DNA of 6,434 nucleotides from Propionivibrio sp. GTDB taxonomy: Bacteria; Pseudomonadota; Gammaproteobacteria; Burkholderiales; Rhodocyclaceae. Every line of letters starts with the position of its first letter. Positions within the stretch are counted from its first letter, which is position 1. Position numbers and translations under genes: made by a program. The notes beneath the pieces were generated by a model, which made no database searches, was not told the DNA's origin, and saw nothing but the letters and a program-made list of their open reading frames with translations. Location of the stretch: positions 1 to 6,434 of the forward strand of contig QKII01000454.1 of NCBI GenBank assembly GCA_003249625.1. The letters run 5' to 3'. Positions 5,799 through 6,434 of this stretch are shown piece after piece.

Positions 5799-6434
5799 GT
5801 GAATATCAAAAATCTCTCTGGTTTTCTCCTTTTTCCCTTTGCGTTGCTGATCTTTGCCATATCCGATGCTACCGCGAAGTACATGTCAGCCTTCTTCGCC
5901 GTTCCGTTGCTGGTTTGGGTGCGTTACGTGACACAGCTGGTATTCATGCTGGCTACCGTGGCGCCCGGCATGGGACGAGAGATCGTGGTGACCTCGCGAC
6001 CGGGGATGATGGTCTTGCGTGGAAGCATGCAGGTGGCCAGCACGATGTTCGGGCTGCTGGCGTTCCGTACGCTGCCTCTGGCCGAAACGACAGCACTGGT
6101 GTTCATTACCCCCTTGCTGGTGGCGCTGCTGGCCGGACCGTTGCTCGGCGAGAAGATTCACCTGCGGAGTTGGCTGGCGACGGTGGCGGGGTTGGCCGGG
6201 GTGCTGTTGATTGCACGTCCGAGCGGTTATATGGACGGAATCGGCGTGGTCTTTGCGCTCTGTGCGGCGTTGACCTATTCGCTCTATCAGATCCTGACGC
6301 GAAAACTTGCGGCAACGGAGCCGCCGTTGCGCCAGCCATTCTATCTGGCGCTGGTCGGCACGTTCATCATGTCGCTGTTTCTGCCGATGTTCTGGACCGA
6401 CACGGTGCCGACGCTGAAGCAAGGGGTGCTGATT
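5799..6434 (+). CDS. EamA/DMT-family inner-membrane transporter, 3' end beyond window
   Basis: The frame is open to the right edge (212 codons from 5799) and lacks perhaps 80-90 residues of a usual length near 290-300. These proteins have ten membrane helices in two EamA repeats and export or import small metabolites such as amino acids or cofactors; the substrate cannot be told here. Visible helices are roughly 8-26, 33-54, 71-89, 96-116, 123-139, 144-163 and 180-196. Family landmarks are FAISDATAKYM, VPLLVWVRYV, RGSMQVASTM, LPLAETTALVFITPLLVALL, GPLLGEK and AGVLLIARPSG, closing the first repeat. The start is unsettled. GTG 5799 puts a short tail before helix 1, as is usual, but has no ribosome site. 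ATG 5730, in the same frame, adds 23 polar residues behind a weak AAGAG. The gene points away from the cyclase and seems independently transcribed. Confidence 0.88.
   Translation, partial: MNIKNLSGFLLFPFALLIFAISDATAKYMSAFFAVPLLVWVRYVTQLVFMLATVAPGMGREIVVTSRPGMMVLRGSMQVASTMFGLLAFRTLPLAETTALVFITPLLVALLAGPLLGEKIHLRSWLATVAGLAGVLLIARPSGYMDGIGVVFALCAALTYSLYQILTRKLAATEPPLRQPFYLALVGTFIMSLFLPMFWTDTVPTLKQGVLI

Noticed and set aside
5886..6422. A 178-codon minus-strand frame rich in Gln, His and Arg
   Set aside because: It lies opposite the EamA transporter, and its composition is that expected from the reverse complement of a membrane-protein gene.

Overview
This window looks like a chromosomal stretch from a Gram-negative proteobacterium, most likely a betaproteobacterium. 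The evidence is a Neisseria/Burkholderia-type 16-strand porin with a signal peptide, an RcnB/CigR-type periplasmic protein, high-GC codon use in the intact genes, and Shine-Dalgarno-led starts. The assignment to Betaproteobacteria (perhaps Rhodocyclales-like) is an inference from gene style, not a database result.

Layout. Bases 1-812 hold no intact gene. On the minus strand one reading frame is interrupted by only four stops and contains a recognisable tetratricopeptide-like repeat, so this is probably an eroded gene. An RcnB/CigR-type small secreted protein follows at 838-1326 (+). A 267-base gap with a perfect 12-bp inverted repeat separates it from a convergent porin gene (1594-2580, -). 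The porin's upstream region is shared with a divergent small ORF of unknown family (about 2708-3019, +), whose start is uncertain and lies near a run of nine T. That ORF converges, 20 bases apart, with a large diguanylate cyclase (3040-5187, -) that has two periplasmic solute-binding domains, one membrane anchor and a GGDEF domain.

Bases 5188-5798 are mostly non-coding. They hold a consensus-like promoter for the cyclase with a palindrome at the predicted start of transcription, an RNA hairpin presenting an AGGAGGA loop just before a 15-codon ORF, a probable left-end relic of an IS3-family insertion sequence, and a promoter candidate for the last gene. The window ends inside an EamA/DMT-family membrane transporter (5799 to the right edge, +).

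No operon is visible: neighbouring genes alternate in direction and each seems to have its own promoter. The shared theme is the cell envelope: a secreted basic protein, an outer-membrane channel, a small probably secreted protein, a sensor that couples a periplasmic ligand to cytoplasmic c-di-GMP, and an inner-membrane exporter or importer. I see no complete defence, biosynthetic or mobile system. The points most worth following up are the cyclase with paired binding domains and no inhibitory I-site, its palindromic leader, the SD-in-loop hairpin, and the porin's tail beyond its usual terminal phenylalanine.
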